Below are positions 7,966-14,914 of a stretch of DNA of 54,673 nucleotides, one piece after another. The notes below the pieces were generated by a model. That model ran no database searches. It saw only the letters and a list, made by a program, of their open reading frames with translations, and was not told where the DNA came from. How positions within the stretch are numbered: the first letter of the stretch is position 1; each line of letters starts with the position of its first letter. Position numbers and translations under genes: made by a program. Source of the stretch: an uncultured Prevotellaceae bacterium (GTDB lineage Bacteria; Bacteroidota; Bacteroidia; Bacteroidales; Bacteroidaceae); NCBI GenBank assembly GCA_902763615.1, contig CACWSX010000020.1, forward strand, positions 1 through 54,673, in the 5' to 3' direction.

Positions 7966-9387
7966 ATGTTGATTGGAAATAGAATTGATACTTTGTTTGG
8001 ACTGATGAGAGACTGGTCATTATCCTTTAAGGAGTATAACCCTATTATGAAGCGTTCGCTTGCTATGGGGTTTATATCAGAATTGCATCAGTTGGAGCAA
8101 AGTCTGAAAGTCATCGATGATAATCTGGATTCGGAAATCAGTTATGAAGACGCTTCAATTAATAAACAAATGCCCTTTTTGGATGGCAAACTTGAAATTG
8201 ATGAAATAATAAATCCTAATTCATATTACGATAGTGCAGACAAAGATTCGATTATCAATCACATGATAGATTCTTTCCCTTTAAATCAGAAAGACTATGT
8301 TTTCTCATCGGAGAAAGCAGATTTTCTAAAAACGGGTATGCGTCAGTTTTGTAGTGACGCCGCAGCTGATGCTCGAGATATTACTTATGCCCTAAGAAAT
8401 GGTGTTGAGAGAATACTTGGTTTGTTATTCTCTATTAACAAAAAAAAGACATATATCAAACCATATCAGTATGAAAATTTCTGGTATGACATTTTAGGGA
8501 GAGATGATGACCTTATACCAGAAGAAGTCATTAATGATTATGAACAATGGAAAGAGGAGCATGACTGTACTGATATGCAGGAATTGCAGGATAAACGCAT
8601 GCAGGAAATTTTGCGTCTTCTGAGAAGTGGTGTCTTTTCTTACATGAAGCCTCTTAAAAACAGAGACATCAATAATAGCATAATCAAAATACAAGAAGAC
8701 GCTCTTGAGGCAGGGGAGAAGTTGCCAGATAATATTGAAATGGAGTGTGCTCGTTTATCAACATACGTTGAAATGAAAGATGAAATCATGTGTCTTGATT
8801 ATACTGCCTTGGGCAAGTATCTTTACAGGCACTATATGGATATTAAAGATGAGAGTGTTGATGATCTAATTTATTTTGATTATATGTTGGCCTTCATCCA
8901 TGCTGATATGGTAAAATGCAAACCAGAATTGAAGGTGCATCTGGGAGGCTATGAAGACGATCAACAAAAAGAGATTCTTGAAAAAGCATTATCTATTATT
9001 GATACATGTAAACCACATCTAAATAAGGACGTAGCGAGCGACTTCTTGACAAATTTCTTAACGGCAGCATATAACGGTGATATAAGTTTGGAAATGCAGG
9101 CAAAACTTAAGGGGCAATCTTTATATACTCAAATATGCCGCATGCTTGGAATGCTAAAGACATCGTTAAAAGTATTCAAGACAGAGACAACTGCATTAGA
9201 GTTGGCTCAATCACTCTCTACTGTTGTTAAAAAGAGGAAAGCAGATACTTTGAAAAGGTATATTAATGATGGCGCATCTGATCGTACGTCTAAAATAGCT
9301 AAATGGACAGAGCAATACATAAAAGATAATCTCTATACGGAACAGGAGAGATTATTTGCTGAAGTAGCGAATAAAAGGGAGAAATAG
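7966..9387 (+). CDS. Protein of unknown function (473 aa)
   Basis: The start is ATG 7966, directly after the structured spacer. The product is soluble: no signal peptide and no membrane segment. It appears almost wholly alpha-helical, acidic in the middle, with a basic Lys/Arg-rich stretch near residues 420-440 (KKRKADTLKRY) that could touch nucleic acid. I see no nucleotide-binding, nuclease or reverse-transcriptase motif. Its position just after a complete RM system in accessory DNA suggests a defence-island or mobile-element gene, but only by context. A strong hairpin follows the stop (9416-9448). Confidence 0.75.
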   Translation: MLIGNRIDTLFGLMRDWSLSFKEYNPIMKRSLAMGFISELHQLEQSLKVIDDNLDSEISYEDASINKQMPFLDGKLEIDEIINPNSYYDSADKDSIINHMIDSFPLNQKDYVFSSEKADFLKTGMRQFCSDAAADARDITYALRNGVERILGLLFSINKKKTYIKPYQYENFWYDILGRDDDLIPEEVINDYEQWKEEHDCTDMQELQDKRMQEILRLLRSGVFSYMKPLKNRDINNSIIKIQEDALEAGEKLPDNIEMECARLSTYVEMKDEIMCLDYTALGKYLYRHYMDIKDESVDDLIYFDYMLAFIHADMVKCKPELKVHLGGYEDDQQKEILEKALSIIDTCKPHLNKDVASDFLTNFLTAAYNGDISLEMQAKLKGQSLYTQICRMLGMLKTSLKVFKTETTALELAQSLSTVVKKRKADTLKRYINDGASDRTSKIAKWTEQYIKDNLYTEQERLFAEVANKREK

Positions 9388-9415
9388 CCCAAAAGGAATA
9401 ATCCTACTTTTCGAT

Positions 9416-9448
9416 ATCCCACTGAAAATCAGACGTTTTCAGTGGGAT
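9416..9448 (+). terminator. Hairpin terminator after the 473-aa gene
   Basis: A perfect 13-base stem, ATCCCACTGAAAA (9416-9428) with its complement at 9436-9448, encloses a 7-base loop and is followed by a short T-rich run. It lies 29 bases after the stop codon at 9387. The T-tract is weak, so termination may be partial. Confidence 0.6.
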
Positions 9449-9469
9449 TATTTATGATGATGATATAAG

Positions 9470-9500
9470 TTGCAATTACCAAAAATCCCAGCTAACTTTG
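9470..9500 (+). promoter_or_regulatory. Promoter of the 212-aa gene
   Basis: TTG (9470-9472), 20 bases, then TAACTTTG (9493-9500). The transcript would carry a leader of about 140 nt before ATG 9649. That leader contains the inverted repeat TGTGAGA/TCTCACA (9586-9592 with 9628-9634) and the self-complementary AGTAGCTACT. It shares the 11-mer GTGTGAGAGTC (9585-9595) with the spacer upstream of the 473-aa gene (7882-7892). Confidence 0.5.
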
Positions 9501-9648
9501 CATGCAAATCAGAAGTCAGAGGGCTCAATAAACCCCAAAGAATCTGGTGGAGTTATTTGTTTAATTAATTTATGAACCCGAGTCGTGTGAGAGTCCTCAT
9601 GAGATCAAGTAGCTACTCCTCCATGCTTCTCACAAAGACATCGGAACA

Positions 9649-10287
9649 ATGGAGAATTATCATAAAGATTATGTATTTCTTGACGGTCTGTGGCTGAAGG
9701 AAGAAAAGCTACTGGAAATGGCCAGGCAAGCCGGAAGTATGGCTGTGGCTGAACACTACTTGTGTGCTTACCTCACAAATGCTGTGCTGAATGGCAATCG
9801 TGAGGCAATCAAAAATGTGAATGATATAAGAAAGGTATATCATCTAGAGGTAATCCCTTTTACAGATCAAGATAAAGATGATGGCAAGCCGAAGGATGAT
9901 ACGGACGATTTGGCAAGAAAGAAGTATAGAGGTATGCCTGACGAGAAAAAGGTGGAGTTGATGCGAGCCTCTTTGAAGCAACTGATGGAATTGCATCGCA
10001 ACTTGTTTGTGACAAGAAATCATTGGTGCGGCATCTTCCTTGTGCTAAGAGACAGGCTGGAGGCTGGTATCAAGAAGACCGACTTTGCTGATTGGGCTAA
10101 GAAGGTGACACCTTCTGGTTGGCCTGAAGACCAGACTATCGGGGAATCTACACTGAGCAACTTTTCTCACTATGTAGAATATGACGATAGAGAGAGGGTT
10201 TACTACTCGATGAGAAACAACCCCTGGGCGATGCTTTGTGGCACGTTTTGGGAGATCGTAAAAATGCAAATTCTTACGAACGACTAA
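9649..10287 (+). CDS. Protein of unknown function (212 aa), Bacteroidales-type
   Basis: The start is ATG 9649. The protein is soluble. Residues about 75-100 form a charged low-complexity linker (DQDKDDGKPKDDTDD) between an N-terminal helical part and a C-terminal part. The C-terminal part (about 120-212) carries a run ending in ESTLSNFSHYVEYDDRER and NPWAMLCGTFWEIV. I recall similar C-terminal segments in unnamed Prevotella and Bacteroides proteins, but not a function. The end of the gene overlaps the first TTACGAA site of the array at 10274-10352. The next promoter lies just beyond, so this protein could be a regulator acting on that array. That is inference. Confidence 0.7.
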   Translation: MENYHKDYVFLDGLWLKEEKLLEMARQAGSMAVAEHYLCAYLTNAVLNGNREAIKNVNDIRKVYHLEVIPFTDQDKDDGKPKDDTDDLARKKYRGMPDEKKVELMRASLKQLMELHRNLFVTRNHWCGIFLVLRDRLEAGIKKTDFADWAKKVTPSGWPEDQTIGESTLSNFSHYVEYDDRERVYYSMRNNPWAMLCGTFWEIVKMQILTND

Positions 10288-10352
10288 CGAAAAAACGCTT
10301 TGTTTACGAAAGTTCTTACGAATATCGCAATAGCTTACGAATAAAAACGAAG
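10274..10352 (+). repeat. Three-unit TTACGAA iteron-like array
   Basis: TTACGAA or close variants (AACGAA core) begin at 10274, 10285, 10304, 10316, 10335 and 10346, a spacing of 11, 19, 12, 19 and 11. This makes three pairs of half-sites. Within a pair the sites are one helical turn apart, and the pairs recur every 30-31 bases (three turns), all in the same orientation. The layout suits cooperative binding of a dimer on one DNA face. It lies just upstream of a -7 box (10369-10376) and of the primase cluster, so it may be an operator array or replication iterons. Confidence 0.6.
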
Positions 10353-10368
10353 GTGTGTTTTTAATGCC

Positions 10369-10376
10369 TAATTTTG
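10369..10376 (+). promoter_or_regulatory. Probable -7 box upstream of the primase cluster
   Basis: TAATTTTG fits the TAnnTTTG element. No TTTG lies at the right distance upstream; the last half-sites of the TTACGAA array occupy that place instead. An activator-dependent promoter is therefore plausible. Confidence 0.35.
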
Positions 10377-10622
10377 CAGTGTCGAAAGACAAATCGTTCA
10401 TTGACTTATTGATATAAAAGATTCTCTTGGGTAGGCCCAGGGATTAGATATACAGTTTTTTTCATAATGATTAGGTTTTGAGTTTTTCAATGAATGTTTC
10501 TGAAATTTTGGTTTCTAGCGGTCAGCGGACCGCAACAACCACTCGGTTCGGGAGAATAGAGTGGATTTTCAAAAGAGAGTTAGTTCACATTAATTATAAT
10601 TTAAAATAAAGGATTTGAATGG
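10377..10622 (+). other. Non-coding leader with GC-rich dyad
   Basis: About 245 bases without a credible gene. It contains a short hairpin TGGG-TAGG-CCCA followed by TTTTTTT near 10460, and a perfect GC-rich dyad GCGGTC-AGCG-GACCGC at 10518-10533 in otherwise AT-rich DNA. The dyad could be a protein-binding site or a hairpin in a long 5' leader of the gene at 10623. Confidence 0.4.
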
Positions 10623-10958
10623 ATGAAGAATCAATACGGGATTGAGGTCAAGGAGCGCTGCGCTTCGTGTAGGCATAAGGACTTGACGCGGTTGATTTCC
10701 TCGAGGTTCTGCCTGAAGCATCAAAAGAGCGTGAAGCCAAGATCGTACTGCAAGCAGTGGGAGATGAGCGAGCAGATGGAGGCTGCAGGGTCGGGCAGAG
10801 GAAAGGTGAAGAAGAAAGCGTATCTGAAATATGTGCTCGAAGTAAGGGAGGACGAGAGTTTGGCTGATCAGCTGAAGATTCAGTTCCCACACAAGAGCAT
10901 CGAGCAGATACGGAAAGATTTTGAAGAAAGAAACGGCTCCATCTATGTAGAGCCATAG
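10623..10958 (+). CDS. Small Cys-rich (putative zinc-binding) protein
   Basis: The 111-aa protein starts at ATG 10623. Its first 45 residues contain CASC, then FC and YC (Cys 14, 17, 34 and 47 approximately), a spacing that could hold one zinc ion. The rest is basic and helical (RGKVKKKAYLKYVLEV). It is the first gene of a same-strand cluster leading to the primase/P-loop gene, which suggests a nucleic-acid-related accessory role. No family is recognised with certainty, and metal binding is inferred from the cysteines only. Confidence 0.65.
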   Translation: MKNQYGIEVKERCASCRHKDLTRLISSRFCLKHQKSVKPRSYCKQWEMSEQMEAAGSGRGKVKKKAYLKYVLEVREDESLADQLKIQFPHKSIEQIRKDFEERNGSIYVEP

Positions 10959-10987
10959 TTATTAACAATTTTAATTTATAATTTTTT

Positions 10988-11263
10988 ATGCAAACAATGT
11001 TATTGAAAGTTGTCAGTTGCGGGGATATGTTCTCCGTGAAGTCTGAGAAGGCCGAAGGCGGCCAATTGAACAAACGCCAGCTGGTTCTGCAGGAACTGGG
11101 TGGTAAGTATGAACCAACCTACGTGGTAACGGCCCTTGGGGATACGGCCACAATGGAATTCTCTGAAGGTGAGCTCGTGTTCGCTACGATGCGTTTTCAG
11201 GGCCGTGAGTACAACGGTCAGAACTACATGGATATCGTCGCAACCGAACTGATCAGGAAGTAA
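10988..11263 (+). CDS. DUF3127-like OB-fold (ssDNA-binding-like) protein
   Basis: The 91-aa product has the pattern I associate with DUF3127/OB-fold proteins: an N-terminal strand, KRQLVLQE, a central alternating-strand region, then GELVFATMRFQGREYNGQNY ending in a last strand. The GREYNG motif resembles the conserved GREWNG of that family. Such proteins are thought to bind single-stranded DNA. Its place 29 bases after the Cys-rich gene and upstream of a primase fits a DNA-replication cluster. The assignment rests on motif memory, not a profile search. Confidence 0.6.
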   Translation: MQTMLLKVVSCGDMFSVKSEKAEGGQLNKRQLVLQELGGKYEPTYVVTALGDTATMEFSEGELVFATMRFQGREYNGQNYMDIVATELIRK

Positions 11264-11302
11264 AAGATCAAGAATTTGAGAATTAGAGAATTTATTAACT
11301 GA

Positions 11303-11394
11303 GTTGAAAGGTAACGGGTGAGGGAAGAGTACCAGGTTTAAATTGTCGACAGCTACTACTTCGCTCTGACCTCAAGACTCGCAAAACTTTCAAC
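11303..11394 (+). promoter_or_regulatory. Spacer with long inverted repeat before the 118-aa gene
   Basis: GTTGAAAG (11303-11310) pairs with CTTTCAAC (11387-11394), five bases before the ATG at 11400. The loop is 76 nt. If formed in the mRNA it would close a leader next to the start codon. No promoter box is evident, so it may be a translation-control element inside the operon. Confidence 0.25.
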
Positions 11395-11399
11395 AAAAG

Positions 11400-11756
11400 A
11401 TGGATAAGAACAAGACGATTACGCTGAATGCCCAGATGGTGATCAGCAAGACAGAGAGTGGTATGGATCTGATTCAGGTGTTGCCTGATGATCCGCGTGA
11501 GGGACTGGTGAAGCCGTTTAGCGGCATGGGGCAAGCCCAGTTGCAGGGCAACGCCCAGTTTGACTTTGTGCGCAAGAGGCGCATCCGCAGGAAGCCGCAG
11601 ATGAAACTGCTGCATAGCACGTTGTCGTTCGGACGCGACGGCATCGACCGCTACACCTTCTATCTGCCCTCGGAACAGCGCGAGGAATTTGCAAAGCTCC
11701 TGAATAAGGAAGCTGCAGCGGTGGTTGCATATATGAAGGAAAGGTATAAGAAGTAA
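11400..11756 (+). CDS. Unknown basic protein (118 aa) in the primase cluster
   Basis: The start is ATG 11400 and the stop is 6 bases before the primase start. The protein is strongly basic in the middle (FVRKRRIRRKPQMK, residues about 56-69), with predicted beta strands around it and a helical tail ending in YMKERYKK. No signal peptide, membrane segment or catalytic motif is visible. The basic patch and the neighbours suggest contact with nucleic acid or with the primase, but no family can be named. Confidence 0.65.
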   Translation: MDKNKTITLNAQMVISKTESGMDLIQVLPDDPREGLVKPFSGMGQAQLQGNAQFDFVRKRRIRRKPQMKLLHSTLSFGRDGIDRYTFYLPSEQREEFAKLLNKEAAAVVAYMKERYKK

Positions 11757-11762
11757 AGGCCT

Positions 11763-14189
11763 ATGATTTACAGAATAGAATATGTGGGAGAGGGCAGGCA
11801 AAAGAAAAAGCTTGCCCACCCGGTGAAAGACCACAAGGCGCTGCTGGCATTGAGGAATTCTAAGACCAATCTGAATCGTTTGGAGAAGGCTCGGACTGGC
11901 GATAGCGAAGCCAAAAGCAAACTTCTTCAGTTGGCTTATAACATCGGTCATGTGGATGGTTTGATAGCCGGCTGCAAGAGTCTGGGCAGTTTCTTCTTCC
12001 ACGATGTGGATTGTTATGACAAGGAGCAGTCGGAGGCGATTAAGCAGCTGATTCTGTCGAAGAAGGATGAGATCGGACTGATGATGTTGGAGAGGAGTGC
12101 TGGTGGCGGTTGGCATCTGGTGTGTAGGCGCGAGCTGGGTAAGACTATCTTGGAGAATCAGGTCAGAGTGGCTTGCAGCCTGAAACTCGAGATGGATACC
12201 AATACGAAGGATCTGACGAGGGTGTGTTTTTCGACGAGCGGTTCGGAGGAGGATCTGCCTTATCTGGATGATGCGCTGTTTGAGGAACCTTTGAGCCCGG
12301 AGGAGTGCGAGAAGGAGTATCAGGTGGCGAAAGAGCGCGAGAAGAAGAGGCTGGAGGAGGTGCCGAAGGGGGCGAAGAAGGCGAATAAGCACTATAGGCC
12401 GTGGGAAGAGGAAGGGCGTACGGTAAAGGATGGTCGCACACAGGGGACAGGCACCTCTGTGACATCGCAAGCGACATCACAGATGAGCCAGTCCCCATGT
12501 GCGACTCAGTCCCCATGTGCGACTGAAGAGGCCCAAGGTGTGACGGAGGCGACGGATCGGACGCGGTTTATCTTCAAGGAGTGTATGAAGGAGGAGGATG
12601 TGACGGAGGCTGATCTCCTGAATGAGGGTGGAAGGCATAACTCGGTGAAGAATGTCTTGGGATTATGCAATCAGTTGCTCACTAGGGATGAAACGCTCGG
12701 TATGCTTCGCGAACTGATGCCTAATAACTGGGAAGACAAGAACATTCAGGATTTGGTAGAGGCATTTTATACCGAATATCTCAATCCGAACCAGCGGCTG
12801 AATCAGGTGCAGAAGAGGATATTCAAGGAGAGCAAGCGGATAGTGGTTGAACCGAATGATGGGGGCGGTCATACTGATGTATCGTTGCGCTTTGATCAGG
12901 TGAGCAGTACCAATGCTTCACCGCCAGAGATGCCGAAAAAGCTGCCAAAGCTAATACAGCTACTGATGTCGAAGACGCCGAAAATGTATCAGCCTGCTGT
13001 TGTGAATGCCGTGTTTCCGCCTTTGGCAACTCATCTGTGTGATGTTAGGTTCTGCTATACTGACAATGTGGAGCATGAGGCCACGCTGATGAACTGTCTG
13101 ATGGCTCCCACCGGTTCCGGTAAAGGTTGTATTGATACGCCGATTGAAATGATTATGGCCGACATCAAACGTCGGGACGAGGAAAACACCCGTCGTGAGG
13201 ATGAGTGGAAGAAGGATTGTCAGCGCAAGGGTGCCAATAAAGACAAGATGCTCAGGCCTGAAGGACTTGTCATTCAACAGATAGACTCGGATATGACCAA
13301 GCCCGCTTTGGTGACCCGTCTGGATGAGGCTGAAGGACACTTTGTCTATGTGAAACTGAACGAGCTGGATCTGTTTGAACAGCTGAAAGGTCAGACCGGC
13401 AAGCAGCACTTCCAGCTGATGTGTCTGGCTTTCGACCCGGGAGCCGAATACGGTCAGACGCGCGTAGGAACGCAGAGTGTGACAGCAAGGCCCAAGTGCC
13501 GGTTTAATTGGAATGCCTGTACAACGATTCAAAAAGGTCGCCGCTTCTTCAGTCGGGTTCTGACGGATGGCCCGATCTCACGAATCAACTTCTGCACCAT
13601 ACCGGATGATGAGCCAGGTGCTGAACAGCCTATTTACGGCAAGTATGATGCGGAGTTTACCGAAGCGCTGAAGCCTTATATCGACAATCTGGTGGCGGCC
13701 CGCGGACTCATTGAATGTCCGCAAGCCTATCGGCTGGCAAAGAAACTGCAGGAAGAGTGTGCTGATTTCGCCCGACTATCGCAAGACAAGATATATTGGA
13801 ATCTATCGCATCGTGCTATTGTGATTGCTTGGCTCAAAGCTTGTGTGCTTTACGTTGCCAACGGCCAGCAATGGGAAAAGAGCATTGACTCGTTCATTCG
13901 TTGGAGCCTGGAATATGACATGTATTGTAAAATGGCTTTCTTCGGCGAAGATATTGCCAAAGCCTCACAAGAGGGTGATCGCATAGGCTCACGGGGGCCT
14001 AAGAATCTGTTGGAACTGCTGCCGGATGTCTTCACGATTGAGGACGCCAAGCGGGTTCGTAAGCAGCAGGGTAAGGGGGCTGAGAATACCGGGAAGATGG
14101 TCTCGCAATGGAAATCGAGAGGCTATATTCTTCAGTTGACAGTTGACAGTTTTCAGAAGGCCCCAAAGTATAATAAAAGAAAAGAATAA
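11763..14189 (+). CDS. BT4734/VirE-N primase-like plus DUF3987 P-loop protein
   Basis: The 808-aa protein resembles fused primase-helicase proteins of mobile elements. The N-terminal part (about 40-200) is of the BT4734-like/VirE-N type and shows primase-style motifs: FFHDVDCYD near 78-86, GGGWHLVC near 115-122, and LTRVCFSTSGS near 148-158. A variable linker (about 200-260) follows. The C-terminal part (DUF3987-like) has a Walker A motif APTGSGKG near 449-456 and conserved stretches to about 640. In Bacteroidales such proteins occur in islands beside M15 or amidase genes, as here. The linker contains an 18-base tandem duplication (12489-12524). The 3' end contains the 24-base inverted repeat (14129-14152). 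Confidence 0.82.
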   Translation: MIYRIEYVGEGRQKKKLAHPVKDHKALLALRNSKTNLNRLEKARTGDSEAKSKLLQLAYNIGHVDGLIAGCKSLGSFFFHDVDCYDKEQSEAIKQLILSKKDEIGLMMLERSAGGGWHLVCRRELGKTILENQVRVACSLKLEMDTNTKDLTRVCFSTSGSEEDLPYLDDALFEEPLSPEECEKEYQVAKEREKKRLEEVPKGAKKANKHYRPWEEEGRTVKDGRTQGTGTSVTSQATSQMSQSPCATQSPCATEEAQGVTEATDRTRFIFKECMKEEDVTEADLLNEGGRHNSVKNVLGLCNQLLTRDETLGMLRELMPNNWEDKNIQDLVEAFYTEYLNPNQRLNQVQKRIFKESKRIVVEPNDGGGHTDVSLRFDQVSSTNASPPEMPKKLPKLIQLLMSKTPKMYQPAVVNAVFPPLATHLCDVRFCYTDNVEHEATLMNCLMAPTGSGKGCIDTPIEMIMADIKRRDEENTRREDEWKKDCQRKGANKDKMLRPEGLVIQQIDSDMTKPALVTRLDEAEGHFVYVKLNELDLFEQLKGQTGKQHFQLMCLAFDPGAEYGQTRVGTQSVTARPKCRFNWNACTTIQKGRRFFSRVLTDGPISRINFCTIPDDEPGAEQPIYGKYDAEFTEALKPYIDNLVAARGLIECPQAYRLAKKLQEECADFARLSQDKIYWNLSHRAIVIAWLKACVLYVANGQQWEKSIDSFIRWSLEYDMYCKMAFFGEDIAKASQEGDRIGSRGPKNLLELLPDVFTIEDAKRVRKQQGKGAENTGKMVSQWKSRGYILQLTVDSFQKAPKYNKRKE
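12443..12524 (+). repeat. REP-like GGGGAC element with 18-base tandem duplication, inside CDS
   Basis: GGGGAC at 12443-12448 is matched by GTCCCC at 12491-12496 and 12509-12514. An 18-base unit, CAGTCCCCATGTGCGACT, is repeated perfectly in tandem at 12489-12506 and 12507-12524, coding for a repeated QSPCAT in the linker of the primase-like protein. The GGGGAC ends recall the palindrome at 14676-14745. It preserves the frame. Confidence 0.6.
14129..14152. repeat. 24-base inverted dispersed repeat, right copy
   Basis: This is the exact reverse complement of 73-96, with core CAGTTGACAGTTGACAG. It lies inside the last codons of the primase-like gene (coding LQLTVDS), so it is tolerated as coding sequence. 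Together with the left copy it brackets the RM and primase genes. Confidence 0.7.
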
Positions 14190-14191
14190 AT

Positions 14192-14665
14192 ATGAATGAA
14201 GTAAGTATTAATAAAAACATGAAACTCTCCGAGCACTTTACGCTCGGGGAGTTGACGAAAACAAGTTATGACACGCTGGATAAGAATATCCCTTCGCGTG
14301 TCGCGATAGAAAATCTGAAGCGTATCTGCGAAGGATGGCTGGAGGATCTCCGCTATAGTTATGGAAAACTGTATGGGGATGGGGAGATTCCAGTTATTAT
14401 TAATAGCGGGTATCGGAGTGAAGAGGTGAACAGATTGTGTGGTGGCGCCAAGGGCTCGAATCACCTGACGGGATGCGCGGTGGATATCCGCTGCTATGGC
14501 TCGGAACACATGATCAGGATGGCGGGAATATTGCTGGATATCGCCGATGGTACGAAGCGTGACTTTGATGAATTGATTTTGGAGAAGTGCGGCACGACGT
14601 ATTGGATTCACTTCGCCGTGCGGCCGAAGGATAATCGCCGCAAGATTCTCTTCGACTGCCGGTAA
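14192..14665 (+). CDS. M15-family peptidoglycan peptidase (D-Ala-D-Ala carboxypeptidase-like)
   Basis: The 157-aa protein matches the M15 zinc peptidase fold. FTLGELTKTSYD near the start is the typical N-terminal motif. IINSGYRSEEVNRLCGGAKG is followed by NHLTGCAVDIR (zinc ligands His and Asp, about 91-99). WIHFAV (about 138) supplies the last His. There is no signal peptide, so it would act in the cytoplasm or leave by another route, as phage-type endolysins do. It starts 2 bases after the primase stop and is co-transcribed. M15 or amidase genes next to BT4734-like proteins are a familiar Bacteroidales pairing whose purpose I do not know. Confidence 0.88.
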   Translation: MNEVSINKNMKLSEHFTLGELTKTSYDTLDKNIPSRVAIENLKRICEGWLEDLRYSYGKLYGDGEIPVIINSGYRSEEVNRLCGGAKGSNHLTGCAVDIRCYGSEHMIRMAGILLDIADGTKRDFDELILEKCGTTYWIHFAVRPKDNRRKILFDCR

Positions 14666-14675
14666 TCAAACACTC

Positions 14676-14745
14676 GGGGACGGTTCTTTTTTGTTTGACT
14701 GATTCCGCTGACGGCGCAGCGGGTCAAACAGGAAGAACCGTCCCC
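14676..14745. repeat. 70-base REP-like palindrome
   Basis: An almost perfect cruciform built of three nested stems: GGGGACGGTTCTT (14676-14688) with its complement at 14733-14745, GTTTGAC (14693-14699) with GTCAAAC (14723-14729), and CCGCTG (14705-14710) with CAGCGG (14717-14722). It starts 10 bases after the peptidase stop. The form is typical of REP elements mobilised by Y1 (RAYT) transposases, and it could also act as a terminator. No RAYT gene is in the window. Confidence 0.75.
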
Positions 14746-14755
14746 TCTATGTTCA

Positions 14756-14811
14756 GAAACTCAACCGAAACTCAGTCCTCGCTATGCCCTTCCTTCTCCC
14801 TCACTACATAC
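14756..14811. repeat. 56-base dispersed intergenic repeat, copy 1
   Basis: This segment, containing CTCAACCGAAACTCAGTCCT and a pyrimidine-rich tail, recurs at 23670-23725 in the same orientation with one difference (A at 14803, G at 23717). Both copies are intergenic and start with a short internal repetition of CCGAAACTCA. No coding function is apparent. Confidence 0.7.
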
Positions 14812-14869
14812 CATTTTAAACTTTGCTGTGTTTTTTTATTTTTTCTTTCATTATTCGGATGAATTTTTG

Positions 14870-14877
14870 TACTTTTG
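14870..14877 (+). promoter_or_regulatory. -7 box of the GH51 gene
   Basis: TACTTTTG fits TAnnTTTG and lies 37 bases before ATG 14915. No clear TTTG is found 20 bases upstream, where the sequence is T-rich. Confidence 0.4.
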
Positions 14878-14914
14878 CAAAGTCGTAAGAAATTAAAAAA
14901 TAGACAAGCGAAAT

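Noticed and set aside
7712-9387. Retron (structured RNA plus partner gene)
   Set aside because: The adjacent 473-aa protein lacks reverse-transcriptase motifs such as YxDD, and none is encoded elsewhere in the window.
11295-12470. 391-codon frame opposite the 118-aa gene and the primase
   Set aside because: It crosses two real genes and the gap between them. The Leu/Arg/His-rich product has no recognisable motif.
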